From: Tritrichomonas foetus
Lineage: Eukaryota; Parabasalia; Tritrichomonadida; Tritrichomonadidae
DNA length: 64,000 nucleotides
Direction of reading: 5' to 3'
NCBI GenBank assembly: GCA_001839685.1
Contig: MLAK01000738.1
Span: forward strand, 124,001 to 188,000
Below are positions 1 to 9,385 of this stretch, one piece after another; position 1 is the stretch's first letter; each line of letters begins with the position of its first letter. A model generated the notes under the pieces. That model searched no databases. It worked only from the letters and a program-made list of their open reading frames with translations, and was not told the origin of the DNA. A program made the translations under genes and the position numbers.

Positions 1-1172
1 TAACAGTAGGAAGTTTCATCATTTGGTGATAGATAAAAATCTGGCCCGATACAATTATCTTTATTACTATTATTTTCATTAATATTTTGTTGTTGTTTGT
101 TGATATTGAAACTATGAAATGATTGATCCTCATTAAGATTTAAAACGTTAAATAATAATTCATTTATGTTTTTGGCGTATAATGTGGTATTGTTGATCTG
201 TATGGATGCTCTTTTGTCGAGATCTTTGTTAATTGGATCATTATATATTGTGTATTTGGTGTGCTCATTATTAGATTTAGTATACAATTCAAAACTATTT
301 AATTCCTTTCCCTCTGTCAAGAACCAAGTATTATCCTTCGAATATTCTTTGTTCATCAGTTCTTTTGGAATAAACCATGGAATAAACTCATGACTCTCAT
401 TGATAATTGATAAACAAAAATGTATCGGGTTCTCAGTATTTCCGTATCTTAAAAATATTTTTACAAATGATTGGAATGAAATCAGATTGTTAAATAAACG
501 ATACTTATTAAAGATTAAGAATGAATTGCATTGAGGATATAAAGAATCTAGATATTCAGTTATATCATCAATTCTACAAAATGGAATTGGTGAAAACAAT
601 GATGTCCAAGTTGTTGTTACAACAGTCAGAAACGAATCAATCCAATTTCGATCATTTTTCAATTGACTAATAATGTCAGCCATTGCTAGCCTTTGTGATT
701 GATCATGTTCTAATAGTATTGCTGTTTGTTGAGGGAGATGAATACGTGGAAGTACCGAATTGAAACTATCTACCATTTTTATTTTCAGAGAATTTATTTT
801 TAATATATTGGAAATATCAAGATTTCGAGAAAAAGAATACGACTGTTCATATCTAATTTTCCAATGTCGTGTGTTAACAATATCAGAGAACTCATTTTGA
901 AAACTATCTGTATGGCTTGGAAGGATAGGAAATCCATATTCGCGAAAATTGGTATTGACTGAATTCGATTTGAGATTCAAAAATTTACCTAATATAATAG
1001 AATTGGTAACAAAATGGCACCCATCAGTACACCATTTGGTCCCAATTTTTTCAAGGAACTCTGGGTTTTTTTCGACAAACTGCAAACAAATGAAAACTTT
1101 CACAACAAATTTCTTTTTTGAGCCTTTAGAGAATGATCCTAACTGAGATTGAAGTTCTTGAAAAGTCGACAT
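1..1172 (-). CDS. Initiator-binding domain (IBD/IBP39-like) protein, partial at left edge
   Basis: The minus strand is open from an ATG at 1172-1170 to the window edge (390 codons, no stop), so the C-terminus is missing. Residues about 20-115 read like the trichomonad initiator-binding domain, a winged helix that contacts the core promoter initiator: a helical start, then KWCTDGCHFVTN, then a probable recognition segment LNLKSNSVNTNFREYGF. A second segment (FNSVLPRIHLPQQTAILL, near residue 140) precedes a long region I cannot assign, ending in an Asn/Gln-rich stretch near residue 365. In IBP39 the C-terminal part binds the RNA polymerase II tail; whether this paralogue does so cannot be seen. 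The pattern match is by eye. The alternative is another winged-helix protein. Confidence 0.6.
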   Translation of the reverse strand, partial: MSTFQELQSQLGSFSKGSKKKFVVKVFICLQFVEKNPEFLEKIGTKWCTDGCHFVTNSIILGKFLNLKSNSVNTNFREYGFPILPSHTDSFQNEFSDIVNTRHWKIRYEQSYSFSRNLDISNILKINSLKIKMVDSFNSVLPRIHLPQQTAILLEHDQSQRLAMADIISQLKNDRNWIDSFLTVVTTTWTSLFSPIPFCRIDDITEYLDSLYPQCNSFLIFNKYRLFNNLISFQSFVKIFLRYGNTENPIHFCLSIINESHEFIPWFIPKELMNKEYSKDNTWFLTEGKELNSFELYTKSNNEHTKYTIYNDPINKDLDKRASIQINNTTLYAKNINELLFNVLNLNEDQSFHSFNINKQQQNINENNSNKDNCIGPDFYLSPNDETSYC

Positions 1173-1894
1173 ATCATTATGTGAATAAAGAAAATAATGG
1201 TTGCTTAAAATTAAAAAATGCAAAAGTGAATCACTTTTCAATAGTGAAGGAAATGTTGAAAAATGATGTTTATTCAAATTTGAAATCATTTACAGTCAAA
1301 AATTCCATAATTCATTGAGTTATCTGAAAATGATTCAGTGTTGTTCTTGGCCAAGCTTTCATTGGAGCGATGAATGATTTCAATTTCATAAAATATGTGT
1401 TTGTATTTGTTTTTCATCAGTATCCAGAAATTCATTCCTGATTCATCAAATAATTTAAAACGTTTGAAATTATTTGATTTCCGTGATAGAAGGAAAAAAG
1501 TAATTTTATAATTTGAATCAAATTATAAATTAAAAATATATTACTGAAACAGTGAGTAAAAAATTATCTTATCAATTGGCAATAATGGAGTATCATAGAG
1601 AATTATATTTATTCTGCTTTCAGTTGTCAGAGGTTTAAAGCATTTCTAAACTATTTCTTCTCTCAAAGCTATGAATTTTCGAATCTATATCGGTGTGAGT
1701 AACATTATTGAAATGGTAATACTCATAGCACTTCAATATGAAATGTGAAGTTTTAAATACAATTAGGGAAATAGATTTCTTATTTGATTCTTTGATTTCT
1801 TATGAATAAAGCAAATAAAACACAATAAAATAAAAAACTTATAATAATAATTGTTGATATACAAATCTTTTATTACATCATATCCACAACAACA
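1173..1894. other. Intergenic, 5' side of the IBD-like gene
   Basis: About 720 bases of AT-rich sequence between two minus-strand genes. It must hold the promoter of the IBD-like gene and the 3' end of the membrane-protein gene. I see no coding frame, RNA gene or repeat here. Confidence 0.5.
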
Positions 1895-2787
1895 TTATTC
1901 TATATCTAGCACATTGTTTTCAACATTATCATTTCGGTAATTTTCATCAACATTCGAATTAAAAGACGGTGGTTTTGCCGGGGGTTTTCCAAACAGCGTG
2001 ATTACCGCGTAAAGCCAGCTTCCCATGAGAATGACCGGAGCAGCGCATCCAAGGATAGGAATGAGATAGTTATGTTTAAGCACACCAGGTGGTGGTATTT
2101 TTGCACTTTCTGGCACGTTTTCATATTCAAGTGCAAAATTTGGCATTTCTTTAGTCGATTTTGCCAAAATCTCAATGAAATGTTCATCATGCTTTTCAGA
2201 ATCTGTTTCAAAACGAAACAGCCAAGGACGGTTTGATGTGACTGACCAGCCTGCTGCTTCATCGGCTGTATATTTATCATACCATGCGTTATTCATCACA
2301 TGGTTATATACGTAAAGTTGATCATTTCCTAAATTTGTTGAATTGACACAAAAACGGGACTCTTGTGAAGATGGAGCAAAAAGGAGGCAAAAATCTGTAT
2401 TTTGCGATTCATGTTTAAATACTTTTGTTAAGCTTGATTTTGTGCAAACTTCTATTTTGTCGCATGACATTCGAGAAATTGAGGCGTAAGCCAAAATAAT
2501 TGATTCGCCTTTGGAATAAAAATTTGGAATTCGGAATCGCCGTTTGGAAGAAAGATTGAGTTGCCTTCAAATATTTGTGTATTTTTGCTTCCTACTGGTG
2601 ATGTATAATTGATTTTTACATTTGGACTTTTCTGAGTGATAGCAATAACCACTTTTGTGTGATAAAACGTTGATACTGTAATTGTGTTGTCTTTTTCGAG
2701 ATCTACTGGTGGTGCTATATATCCAATATCGCGAGGAATGGTCAATGACGAAATCGATGCCAGGAATAAGGACAGAAATAAGATCAT
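1895..2787 (-). CDS. Type I membrane protein with signal peptide, frameshifted
   Basis: Two overlapping minus-strand frames form one protein of about 295 residues. The start is the ATG at 2787-2785, which gives a clean signal peptide (MILFLSLFLASISSL); in-frame codons upstream lack an ATG. The ectodomain carries several cysteines. One membrane helix lies near the C-terminus (about YLIPILGCAAPVILMGSWLY onward), followed by a short acidic Asn-rich tail. The frames switch near 2493-2497 at a run of four A on the plus strand; one extra base there would restore a single frame (continuing LAYASISRMSCDKIEV). I do not recognise the family. It is probably a cell-surface or secretory-pathway protein. 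Either an assembly error or a recent pseudogene would explain the break. Confidence 0.55.
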
Positions 2788-3267
2788 TGACAGATATAAA
2801 AATAGTATGGTCAAATAATTCACTAATTTCAATGAGAAATTGATCGTCAACTTTTCTGTCTGCTGACAAACTCTTGATTATAGAAGCTTGCACTTGCAAT
2901 TATGAATATTCCTATGTTTATCTGTTTGTCTCAGATTTAACGAAAATATGAGTAAATGATAATTATTAAAAATATTCAAAAAGAAATCAAAAATGAAATA
3001 ATTCGCAAAGTTGCTATTTAAATCTATTAAATACAAAATATATATTCTAAATATAACATGAAGAAATGTAAATTAAACGAATCATTGAATCATTCTATCT
3101 GAAGGAAATTGCAATTTTCATTCTCGCTGCAATTCTAGCACCTTTCTACCTGGCATTTAATGAATTGAATAGTTTGAACGACATTTCAAATATCATTTCA
3201 TTTCCAAAAAACTGATGAAGTGAAATGAATTCATCAAGTACTAATGATTCATTCGAATATTAAAAAG
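2788..3267. other. Intergenic, nothing recognised
   Basis: AT-rich spacer between two minus-strand genes. Short overlapping frames exist near 2800-2900 but begin at non-ATG codons and shadow the membrane-protein gene. I see no RNA gene or repeat. Confidence 0.4.
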
Positions 3268-3981
3268 TCAATCGAGTGCTTTTCTTTGAAGAGAATCCTC
3301 CAATTCAAGTTTTGGCAATTCTTCAGGTAGAAACTGGCGAACTTGTTGAAGGAAATTATATCTTTCTCTCACTTGTGGATCGAGTTGTTTGACTACATCT
3401 CGCTTAAGATTTGAAATAAATGATGGTGCTTGAATAAATGGGTCTTTTGAATGCTTCGCAACCATTTTCAATAATGGTGTGTCTCGAACTTGTGAATCAA
3501 TGTGTCTTATTTCATCACTTAATGCAAAAAATGGTTCTATTTCTTTTATATCAATTGGAGTGGTTTCTAAACTTGCGAGTAAAGAATTATCATCTCGCAT
3601 GCAAATCGCATTAATGGAAGGCAAAATAATGTTCGGATGAAGCAGCTTAAAAGTCTTAGCAAATTTATTGATCTGTTCTGGGTCATCAATTGTGTCACTA
3701 ATTTTTCCAACATATTTCAATTCATTAACGAGAGATTCACCAGTAAAGCATGGTGAGGCAAAATCTGTATTTGACATTTTTTGAATTTTATAACACGTTG
3801 GATCTGGATCGGGGCTGTCTGTGTTGGTAAAATGGAAATCAAAATCAATCCTTTGGGAAGGATGAGGTCTGCATGTAGAATTCTCGGGTTTATCTGGAAC
3901 TTGAAAATATGCTTCAGCTGCTTTTTTAAAATTTTCAGTTATTTGTTGTTGTTTCATCGATAGTAAAGTTTGCTGATACAT
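3268..3981 (-). CDS. Hypothetical protein, 237 aa
   Basis: Complete frame with ATG at 3981 and a TCATTAT initiator-like motif 28 nt upstream, which supports this start. The protein is soluble: a helical Lys/Gln-rich N-terminus, a Pro/Asp-rich middle (residues about 30-65), then a mixed-charge body ending in a helical Leu/Glu-rich segment (VRQFLPEELPKLELEDSL). No signal peptide or membrane segment is visible. I do not recognise it. It is head-to-head with a coiled-coil gene at 4188, 206 bp away, which could indicate a shared promoter region. Confidence 0.6.
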   Translation of the reverse strand: MYQQTLLSMKQQQITENFKKAAEAYFQVPDKPENSTCRPHPSQRIDFDFHFTNTDSPDPDPTCYKIQKMSNTDFASPCFTGESLVNELKYVGKISDTIDDPEQINKFAKTFKLLHPNIILPSINAICMRDDNSLLASLETTPIDIKEIEPFFALSDEIRHIDSQVRDTPLLKMVAKHSKDPFIQAPSFISNLKRDVVKQLDPQVRERYNFLQQVRQFLPEELPKLELEDSLQRKALD

Positions 3982-4004
3982 TATTTTTACAGGCCAATTT
4001 ATTG

Positions 4005-4011
4005 ATAATGA
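4005..4011 (-). promoter_or_regulatory. Initiator-like element, TCATTAT
   Basis: Reading the minus strand, TCATTAT fits the trichomonad initiator consensus TCA+1-Py-T/A. The presumed +1 A lies 28 nt before the ATG of the gene ending at 3268. Inferred from the consensus and position only. Confidence 0.4.
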
Positions 4012-4187
4012 ATGGCCAAATGTTATTAATGTAAATAACTTTTTATAAACTTATTTGGTTGTAATTTGAATAATTATGACCATATAATTCTTAAAAAAGT
4101 TACACTTTGGAAAAATATATTAAAAACTTTTTAATAGATACGTAATTCAAAAACATTCAATTTTCCTAAACGTACGAAATTTACCAA

Positions 4188-5267
4188 ATGAGCATCTCAA
4201 TGGAACGTCGTCTGGAGCAACTCCAGTCTCAATTCCAACAACATGTTAATTTGAATGATGACGAGATTGCACGTCTTGCAGATTATTTAAATCAAGTCAA
4301 AGCAGAAATTGTTGAAGTGAAAGATTCTATAAACCGTTTTAATATTCAATCAACGCAAGCAACACACGATGTCATTGGTCAACAAAGATGCGAAAAAGCG
4401 CAAAGAGGCACTCGAATTGCAAAATTAAACTCTGAACATCAATCATATATCCAAGCCCTTCAACAACACCATTCAAATATTATCCAACAAATTCACGACG
4501 ATTTTGAACATTCTTTGTCTGAAGTTGAGCAATATGCCGAAAATCAAATCATTGATAAAATTAATGCAATCGAAAATAACATTAAAAAAACGAAATACCA
4601 AATTGAAAAGATCAAAGTCTCATTTGAAGAATCAAAGACCGAACCAGCCGAAGATGTTGATAACATTACAAGAATTCAGAATTGCGAGTTGGTATCAATT
4701 AAGAATTTGGAGAATGCTTTGAAAGAGAAAAATAAAGACAGGTTAGCAAATTTAGTTAAAGCTAAGAAACATCTTGCCAGCTGTGTCCAAACTTTGGAAG
4801 AACTTGAACAAGATCATACAATAAAAATGGAAAAGCTGAAAACACAACTCGAAATTGTAGATTCGAAGTATGACCAAAAACTTCAATCAGATATGGAACA
4901 GCAAAAAAGGAAACTTGACCAATTAAGAAAGAAGGTTAAAGCCGCTGAAAAAGGCGCAGAAGATTTACAAAAGAAGATAAATGAAGATACAGCCAAACAA
5001 CAAGAAAAGTTGACTGAAATGACAATGAATAGTGATCAATATCGATTTGATATTAATTCTATATCAATGAAATCAATTACTCGAAAAGAAAATAAAGATC
5101 TTCAAAATGCTATTCTAAATCTTGAAGAGATGCGAGCACAGCTTGCACAAAAAGAAAATGTTTTATATCAAGAAAGAAACACCAATGGTGCATTGAAGAA
5201 AGAAATTAATCGTCTTAGAGATGAAGCATTAATTGCACAAAGACGATCTGCGTTAAATTTGGAATAA
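4188..5267 (+). CDS. Coiled-coil protein, 359 aa
   Basis: Complete frame from ATG 4188 to a TAAA stop. Almost the whole chain is heptad-rich and charged (Glu, Lys, Gln, Leu), with long helices at about residues 5-60, 75-150, 160-270 and 300-355 and very few prolines, typical of an extended coiled-coil cytoskeletal or scaffold protein. No motor, membrane or enzymatic motif is visible. Specific identity is not recognisable because coiled coils lack diagnostic motifs. It is divergent from the 3268-3981 gene. Two flagellar coiled-coil genes elsewhere in the window (CFAP57, IFT74) make a cytoskeletal role plausible but unproven. Confidence 0.65.
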   Translation: MSISMERRLEQLQSQFQQHVNLNDDEIARLADYLNQVKAEIVEVKDSINRFNIQSTQATHDVIGQQRCEKAQRGTRIAKLNSEHQSYIQALQQHHSNIIQQIHDDFEHSLSEVEQYAENQIIDKINAIENNIKKTKYQIEKIKVSFEESKTEPAEDVDNITRIQNCELVSIKNLENALKEKNKDRLANLVKAKKHLASCVQTLEELEQDHTIKMEKLKTQLEIVDSKYDQKLQSDMEQQKRKLDQLRKKVKAAEKGAEDLQKKINEDTAKQQEKLTEMTMNSDQYRFDINSISMKSITRKENKDLQNAILNLEEMRAQLAQKENVLYQERNTNGALKKEINRLRDEALIAQRRSALNLE

Positions 5268-5608
5268 ATAAGCATTGTTGTTCAACTACCTATTAAAAAT
5301 TGGTATTATCATTCACTTTCTCTATTTTTTTCTTTGGTTCCCATGAAAAGAAAATTCCAGTTCTCATTTTTTCAATGCTTATCTGGTTCAGAATTCATAT
5401 AAAAAGACTAGATAAATACGGAAAAAGTTTATTATTGTAAAGCTACGAATACTTGACTTTTTGATTATCAACAGTCATATTACGCCTCAAAAATCATTAA
5501 GATGGCTCATTTTTTCTATTTATTATTTCGGTTTTTTTTACTAAAAAATTCAATTGAATTCGCCTCTCAAAGGAAAAAGTTGATTTTTGGTCAAACAAAT
5601 ATTTACAC
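5268..5608. other. Intergenic between coiled-coil and epsin genes
   Basis: AT-rich spacer that should carry the epsin promoter. A short frame at 5502 overlaps the epsin start in another register and is not credible. I saw nothing else. Confidence 0.4.
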
Positions 5609-6940
5609 ATGTCGAATTTATGGCAGTGGGCTAAGGAAAAGACAAGAACAACCATGTATGCTATATCTGGCCGTTCTGAAACCGAAAAATTAGTTTTAGA
5701 GGCAACAAACGATGACAAGTGGGGACCAACCAATTCTCAAATGGAAGAGATTTCACGCTTAACTTTCAGTTATCAAGATTGCGAAAACATCAAAAAGGTC
5801 ATTTGGGAAAGACTCGAGCAGACAGATGAAGTTCGATACGTTCAAAAAACGTTATTATTATTGGAATATATTCTCAGAAACGGACACGAGTCATTCCGCT
5901 CTGAAGCACATGCAATGATAAGACTCCTCCAATCATTAACGTCCCTCAACAGATATCAAGTCGGCGAAAATGCTGCCCTCGAATCTGTAATTCGCAAGAA
6001 GGCTGCAGACATCATTACTTTGGCCACAGACAACGATGCCTATCGTATGGAAAGAGAAAAAGCGACAAAAATCAAGCAAAAAGTGTCATCCTACTCAAAT
6101 AGTGGTGGTGGATATTACAACAACAATTTCAACAATTACGGCGGAAACGACTTCGGCGGCGGAAGTAATTACGGATCCTCAAATAGATATGGTTCTTCCA
6201 GCAACTACAATTCAAATTCTTACGAGCTTCCATCAAGGCAAAGATCAAATAACAATCAGGCGCCACCACCAAAACCAGCAAACGATGACGAATATGAATA
6301 CGAATACGAAGATGATGGCCCGCCAACAAGAAACCCACAACAACAGCCACAGCAGCAAAATCAAAATCAGGGATTCAACCCTTATCCACAACAGCAACCA
6401 CAACAACCAAATCAGAACCAGGGATTCAATCCATATCCACAACAAAACCAGAACCAATTCCAACAACAGCAGCAGCAGCAAAATCAAGGGCAGAGACAAC
6501 AACGCTCAAGTGGATCAGGCCTTCTTCCACCTCCACCAGGAATGAACAGGATTCAAAGGCCACCACAGCAGCAGCAGCAAATGATGCAACAGCCGCCACA
6601 GCAGACATCTGCAGCAGATGATCTTCTTGGATTCTCAATGGGGCCATCCCAGCCAGCTCAGCCACAGCCATCGCCTGCAGACGACCTTCTCGGCTTTGGA
6701 GCAGTTCCATCCCAACCAGCTCCAGTTCAGCAGCAGAGACCCGCACAACCAGCACCAGTAGATGACTTGTTCGGCTTTGGCGCACCAGCACAACCACAGC
6801 AGCCCGCACCAATGCAACAAAGGCCTGCACAACCTGCACCAGTTGACGACTTGTTCGGCTTTGGAGCACCAGCTGCAGCACCAGCACCAGCACAGCAGCA
6901 GCCTCCACAAAATAACAACAACCTCGACTTTCTATTTTAA
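5609..6940 (+). CDS. Epsin-like ENTH-domain endocytic adaptor, 443 aa
   Basis: Residues 1 to about 150 read as an ENTH domain: LWQWAKEKTRT, then the conserved pattern EATNDDKWGPTNSQMEEISR and LLLLEYILRNGHESFRSEA. ENTH domains bind phosphoinositides and bend membrane at clathrin pits. The rest is disordered: a Gly/Asn/Tyr segment (about 165-215), an acidic EYEYEYEDDG patch, then Gln/Pro-rich sequence with repeated GFNPYPQQ. Four DDLLGF/DDLFGF repeats start at residues 337, 358, 385 and 413, and the chain ends in LDFLF; these resemble clathrin-box and adaptor-binding motifs. No NPF motif is seen. The ATG at 5609 places the ENTH helix directly at the N-terminus, as in known epsins. Confidence 0.9.
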   Translation: MSNLWQWAKEKTRTTMYAISGRSETEKLVLEATNDDKWGPTNSQMEEISRLTFSYQDCENIKKVIWERLEQTDEVRYVQKTLLLLEYILRNGHESFRSEAHAMIRLLQSLTSLNRYQVGENAALESVIRKKAADIITLATDNDAYRMEREKATKIKQKVSSYSNSGGGYYNNNFNNYGGNDFGGGSNYGSSNRYGSSSNYNSNSYELPSRQRSNNNQAPPPKPANDDEYEYEYEDDGPPTRNPQQQPQQQNQNQGFNPYPQQQPQQPNQNQGFNPYPQQNQNQFQQQQQQQNQGQRQQRSSGSGLLPPPPGMNRIQRPPQQQQQMMQQPPQQTSAADDLLGFSMGPSQPAQPQPSPADDLLGFGAVPSQPAPVQQQRPAQPAPVDDLFGFGAPAQPQQPAPMQQRPAQPAPVDDLFGFGAPAAAPAPAQQQPPQNNNNLDFLF

Positions 6941-7162
6941 TAAGTATTCCCATCTATTTTATATACTAAACAATTCTTCTATGCTAATCATGGCTATTTA
7001 TTATTTGATGAATCAAAACTTTGGATTCAAAAGAGATGTTAGAATGATTTATTAAAAACAAGCGACTTAAAGTGATGATGATAAAAACATTGTTTATATA
7101 AAAAAGAAGAATAACAATACAAATAATTCATATAAAAAATATAAATAACATCATAATATAGC

Positions 7163-9073
7163 TCAAGAGCAATATATGTGTCTTGAAGAAGCAGCCGTAA
7201 ATTGATCCTGCAAAGAAACATATGCCTTTAAAAATACTTCATCTGATGTCAAGCATGATAAAATGATGGATTCCAATTTCAGCCATAAAAACCTTTCTTC
7301 GTCATCACAATAACAAAGAAAATAAGGTACTTTCATCGCAAAATGATTGAGTTTTATAAAAGTTGAGAGAAAATGTTGACCTTTTCCTTGCTGGAAAAGA
7401 ACAGGATACATCACATCAATAAACTTGTTTGTTTTTGCAATTACATTAAAGTCATTCATCACTTTGAGTAAAATCAAAAATTGGTCATAAAGTGAAGCTG
7501 CATCAATACAAACTAGTTGGCGTACAGAACCAACTAAAACTGGTCTTAATGCACCACTCATTCTAGAACTTAATTGAGCAAAGTCAATTAAATTATCTCT
7601 TTTTTGAATTGATGCTAACCTTTTTGTAAATTGTGTGTCTAAATGATCTAAGATGGCTTTCATGCTATTATCAATCCATAAATTCAAATGTCCTTCAACT
7701 AAAGATAAATAAATTTTTCTGTTCATTTCGGGCATATTGAATGACTTTTGAAGTGCTGTAAAGGACTTCATAAAAGGCTTTCCTATAGAATTCTGTACAC
7801 CATCTGAGATATAATGCATAATTCTCATAGATTCTGATGATTTAATTAAATCATGCCACTTTTTGAGTTCTTTCTTATATAATCGATTGCCAAGTAACTT
7901 TTCAAAGAGTTTGACTTCTTGTGTATCCCCATGAAAGAGTGGATCATCTTCTGGATTATTAATTTTTCCTTTATTTGTTAACAAATGTGGATAAACTTGG
8001 CATGTATACCAACTGAACTCGTAATTTGGTGGGACTCGCATCAATTCTTCAAGTGTGACAGTATCTGGCATCATTTTGCAAGAATGTAATATTTTTGCGA
8101 TCACATGAACATCATGAACTGAAATAAAAAAATCAAGATACGTATGTCCAAAGCGAGTATAAACACTAGGAATTTCATATACACTTTTAGCATTGAATAA
8201 GCTTTTATAAATTAATGAAATTTGATTTTTGTCTGATGAAGTGATAAATATTATTTTTTTGATAAGATCGATATAATTTTTTGCAGAAGAGTTATCAAGC
8301 CATTCAAATGCAACATCCCATAAAAACTTCTGGAAAAATAAAATGCTGAAGTTTTCTGGATCCCAGCCAATTTCTTTCAGTCTATGTAAAAGTGTAAGAA
8401 TCGGCTCTGGAAGTAAGCAAAGGCATTGACAGATACATCTCACCAAAAAAGCAGAATACATTGAAAAGTAGTTTTCTTTATCTTCTGCTTGGAGAAAATT
8501 AACATCAACAACAAAAGCATCCAAAAATTTTGAAAGGGCAGCTTCAATAAATCTATAATTAATTGAAGAATGCATCAAAGGTTGCAAAATCGAAATTGCT
8601 AATTTTTGATCACATTTGGTTATTTCAGGGTCAATAATTGCGTTATAAAATTTAATGGCAATACTTAAATGTTCTTGTGAAGAAAAATATCCGAAAATTG
8701 CGGGAATTGCGCATCGTATCAAATAATGAAAATTCTTATGTCGTGCTTTGAGAATAACTGCTTTGGCAAGAACATCAGGACGTTCATTTAAGTAACAAAT
8801 TAAAAATCCGGTATTTTGAGTCATTTGGGCGAATCCTAAAAAAGAAGGTAAATCGCGTGGATTAAAAACGAAAGAACGAAACCCTCCTGGAAAATCTGAT
8901 AAATATGACTGAAAACTTTGCTTGTAAAATAGTGGCGCAAGGCAAATAATTCGTTCTGATAAAATAATCGAATTGCGAAGGTTATTTACTTCTGATAAAC
9001 AACTGCTGAGAAGAGCAGATGGCTTTCTGTCCATTTCTCGAATAATTTCGGTGACTGGATCAGAAGCTCTCAT
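7163..9073 (-). CDS. Unrecognised alpha-helical protein, 636 aa
   Basis: Complete frame. I place the start at the ATG 9073-9071; the frame runs four codons further upstream only to a TTG. The protein is soluble, rich in Leu/Phe/Ile and seemingly all helical, with segments such as SFVFNPRDLPSFLGFAQM near residue 65 and KAVILKARHKNFHYLIRCAI near 105. It has no signal peptide, membrane helix or catalytic motif that I can name. The layout faintly recalls large helical GTPase-regulator proteins of trichomonads, but I would not assign RasGAP or VPS9 without a profile search. It converges on the epsin gene, 222 bp away. Confidence 0.6.
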   Translation of the reverse strand: MRASDPVTEIIREMDRKPSALLSSCLSEVNNLRNSIILSERIICLAPLFYKQSFQSYLSDFPGGFRSFVFNPRDLPSFLGFAQMTQNTGFLICYLNERPDVLAKAVILKARHKNFHYLIRCAIPAIFGYFSSQEHLSIAIKFYNAIIDPEITKCDQKLAISILQPLMHSSINYRFIEAALSKFLDAFVVDVNFLQAEDKENYFSMYSAFLVRCICQCLCLLPEPILTLLHRLKEIGWDPENFSILFFQKFLWDVAFEWLDNSSAKNYIDLIKKIIFITSSDKNQISLIYKSLFNAKSVYEIPSVYTRFGHTYLDFFISVHDVHVIAKILHSCKMMPDTVTLEELMRVPPNYEFSWYTCQVYPHLLTNKGKINNPEDDPLFHGDTQEVKLFEKLLGNRLYKKELKKWHDLIKSSESMRIMHYISDGVQNSIGKPFMKSFTALQKSFNMPEMNRKIYLSLVEGHLNLWIDNSMKAILDHLDTQFTKRLASIQKRDNLIDFAQLSSRMSGALRPVLVGSVRQLVCIDAASLYDQFLILLKVMNDFNVIAKTNKFIDVMYPVLFQQGKGQHFLSTFIKLNHFAMKVPYFLCYCDDEERFLWLKLESIILSCLTSDEVFLKAYVSLQDQFTAASSRHIYCS

Positions 9074-9385
9074 TGATAAATGCAAATTTATAATTCTGTT
9101 CTATGAGATCATTCAAAATTTGATGAGATATTATTGTAAGAAATTTTATTTAAAAAGTGAATTGATGCTATTGAATTTAAGCTATCGTTGTGATATTCAT
9201 CATGATATATCTCCAAGCAGAGATAATAAAAATGCAATTTATCATATCTTTCACAAATGCCATTATATATATTTACTTAAATTTCTTTATTTATTCATTT
9301 TAAGCCATGTTCGAAATTCGACACAATAAGAATAGAATCAAAAGATAAAAGAAAAGAATATAAATTATGATAAACGTCAAACAAT

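Noticed and set aside
166..1318. Three small plus-strand frames
   Set aside because: They are antisense shadows of, or lie just upstream of, the open minus-strand IBD-like frame, which has better coding sense.
6036..7055. Several frames of up to 175 aa in and opposite the epsin Gln/Pro-rich region
   Set aside because: Repetitive CAG/CAA-rich coding sequence opens all frames; their products are low-complexity Leu/Val or His/Asn strings.
7163..9073. RasGAP assignment for the 636-aa helical protein
   Set aside because: No arginine-finger or FLR motif could be identified; similarity is only in general helical style.
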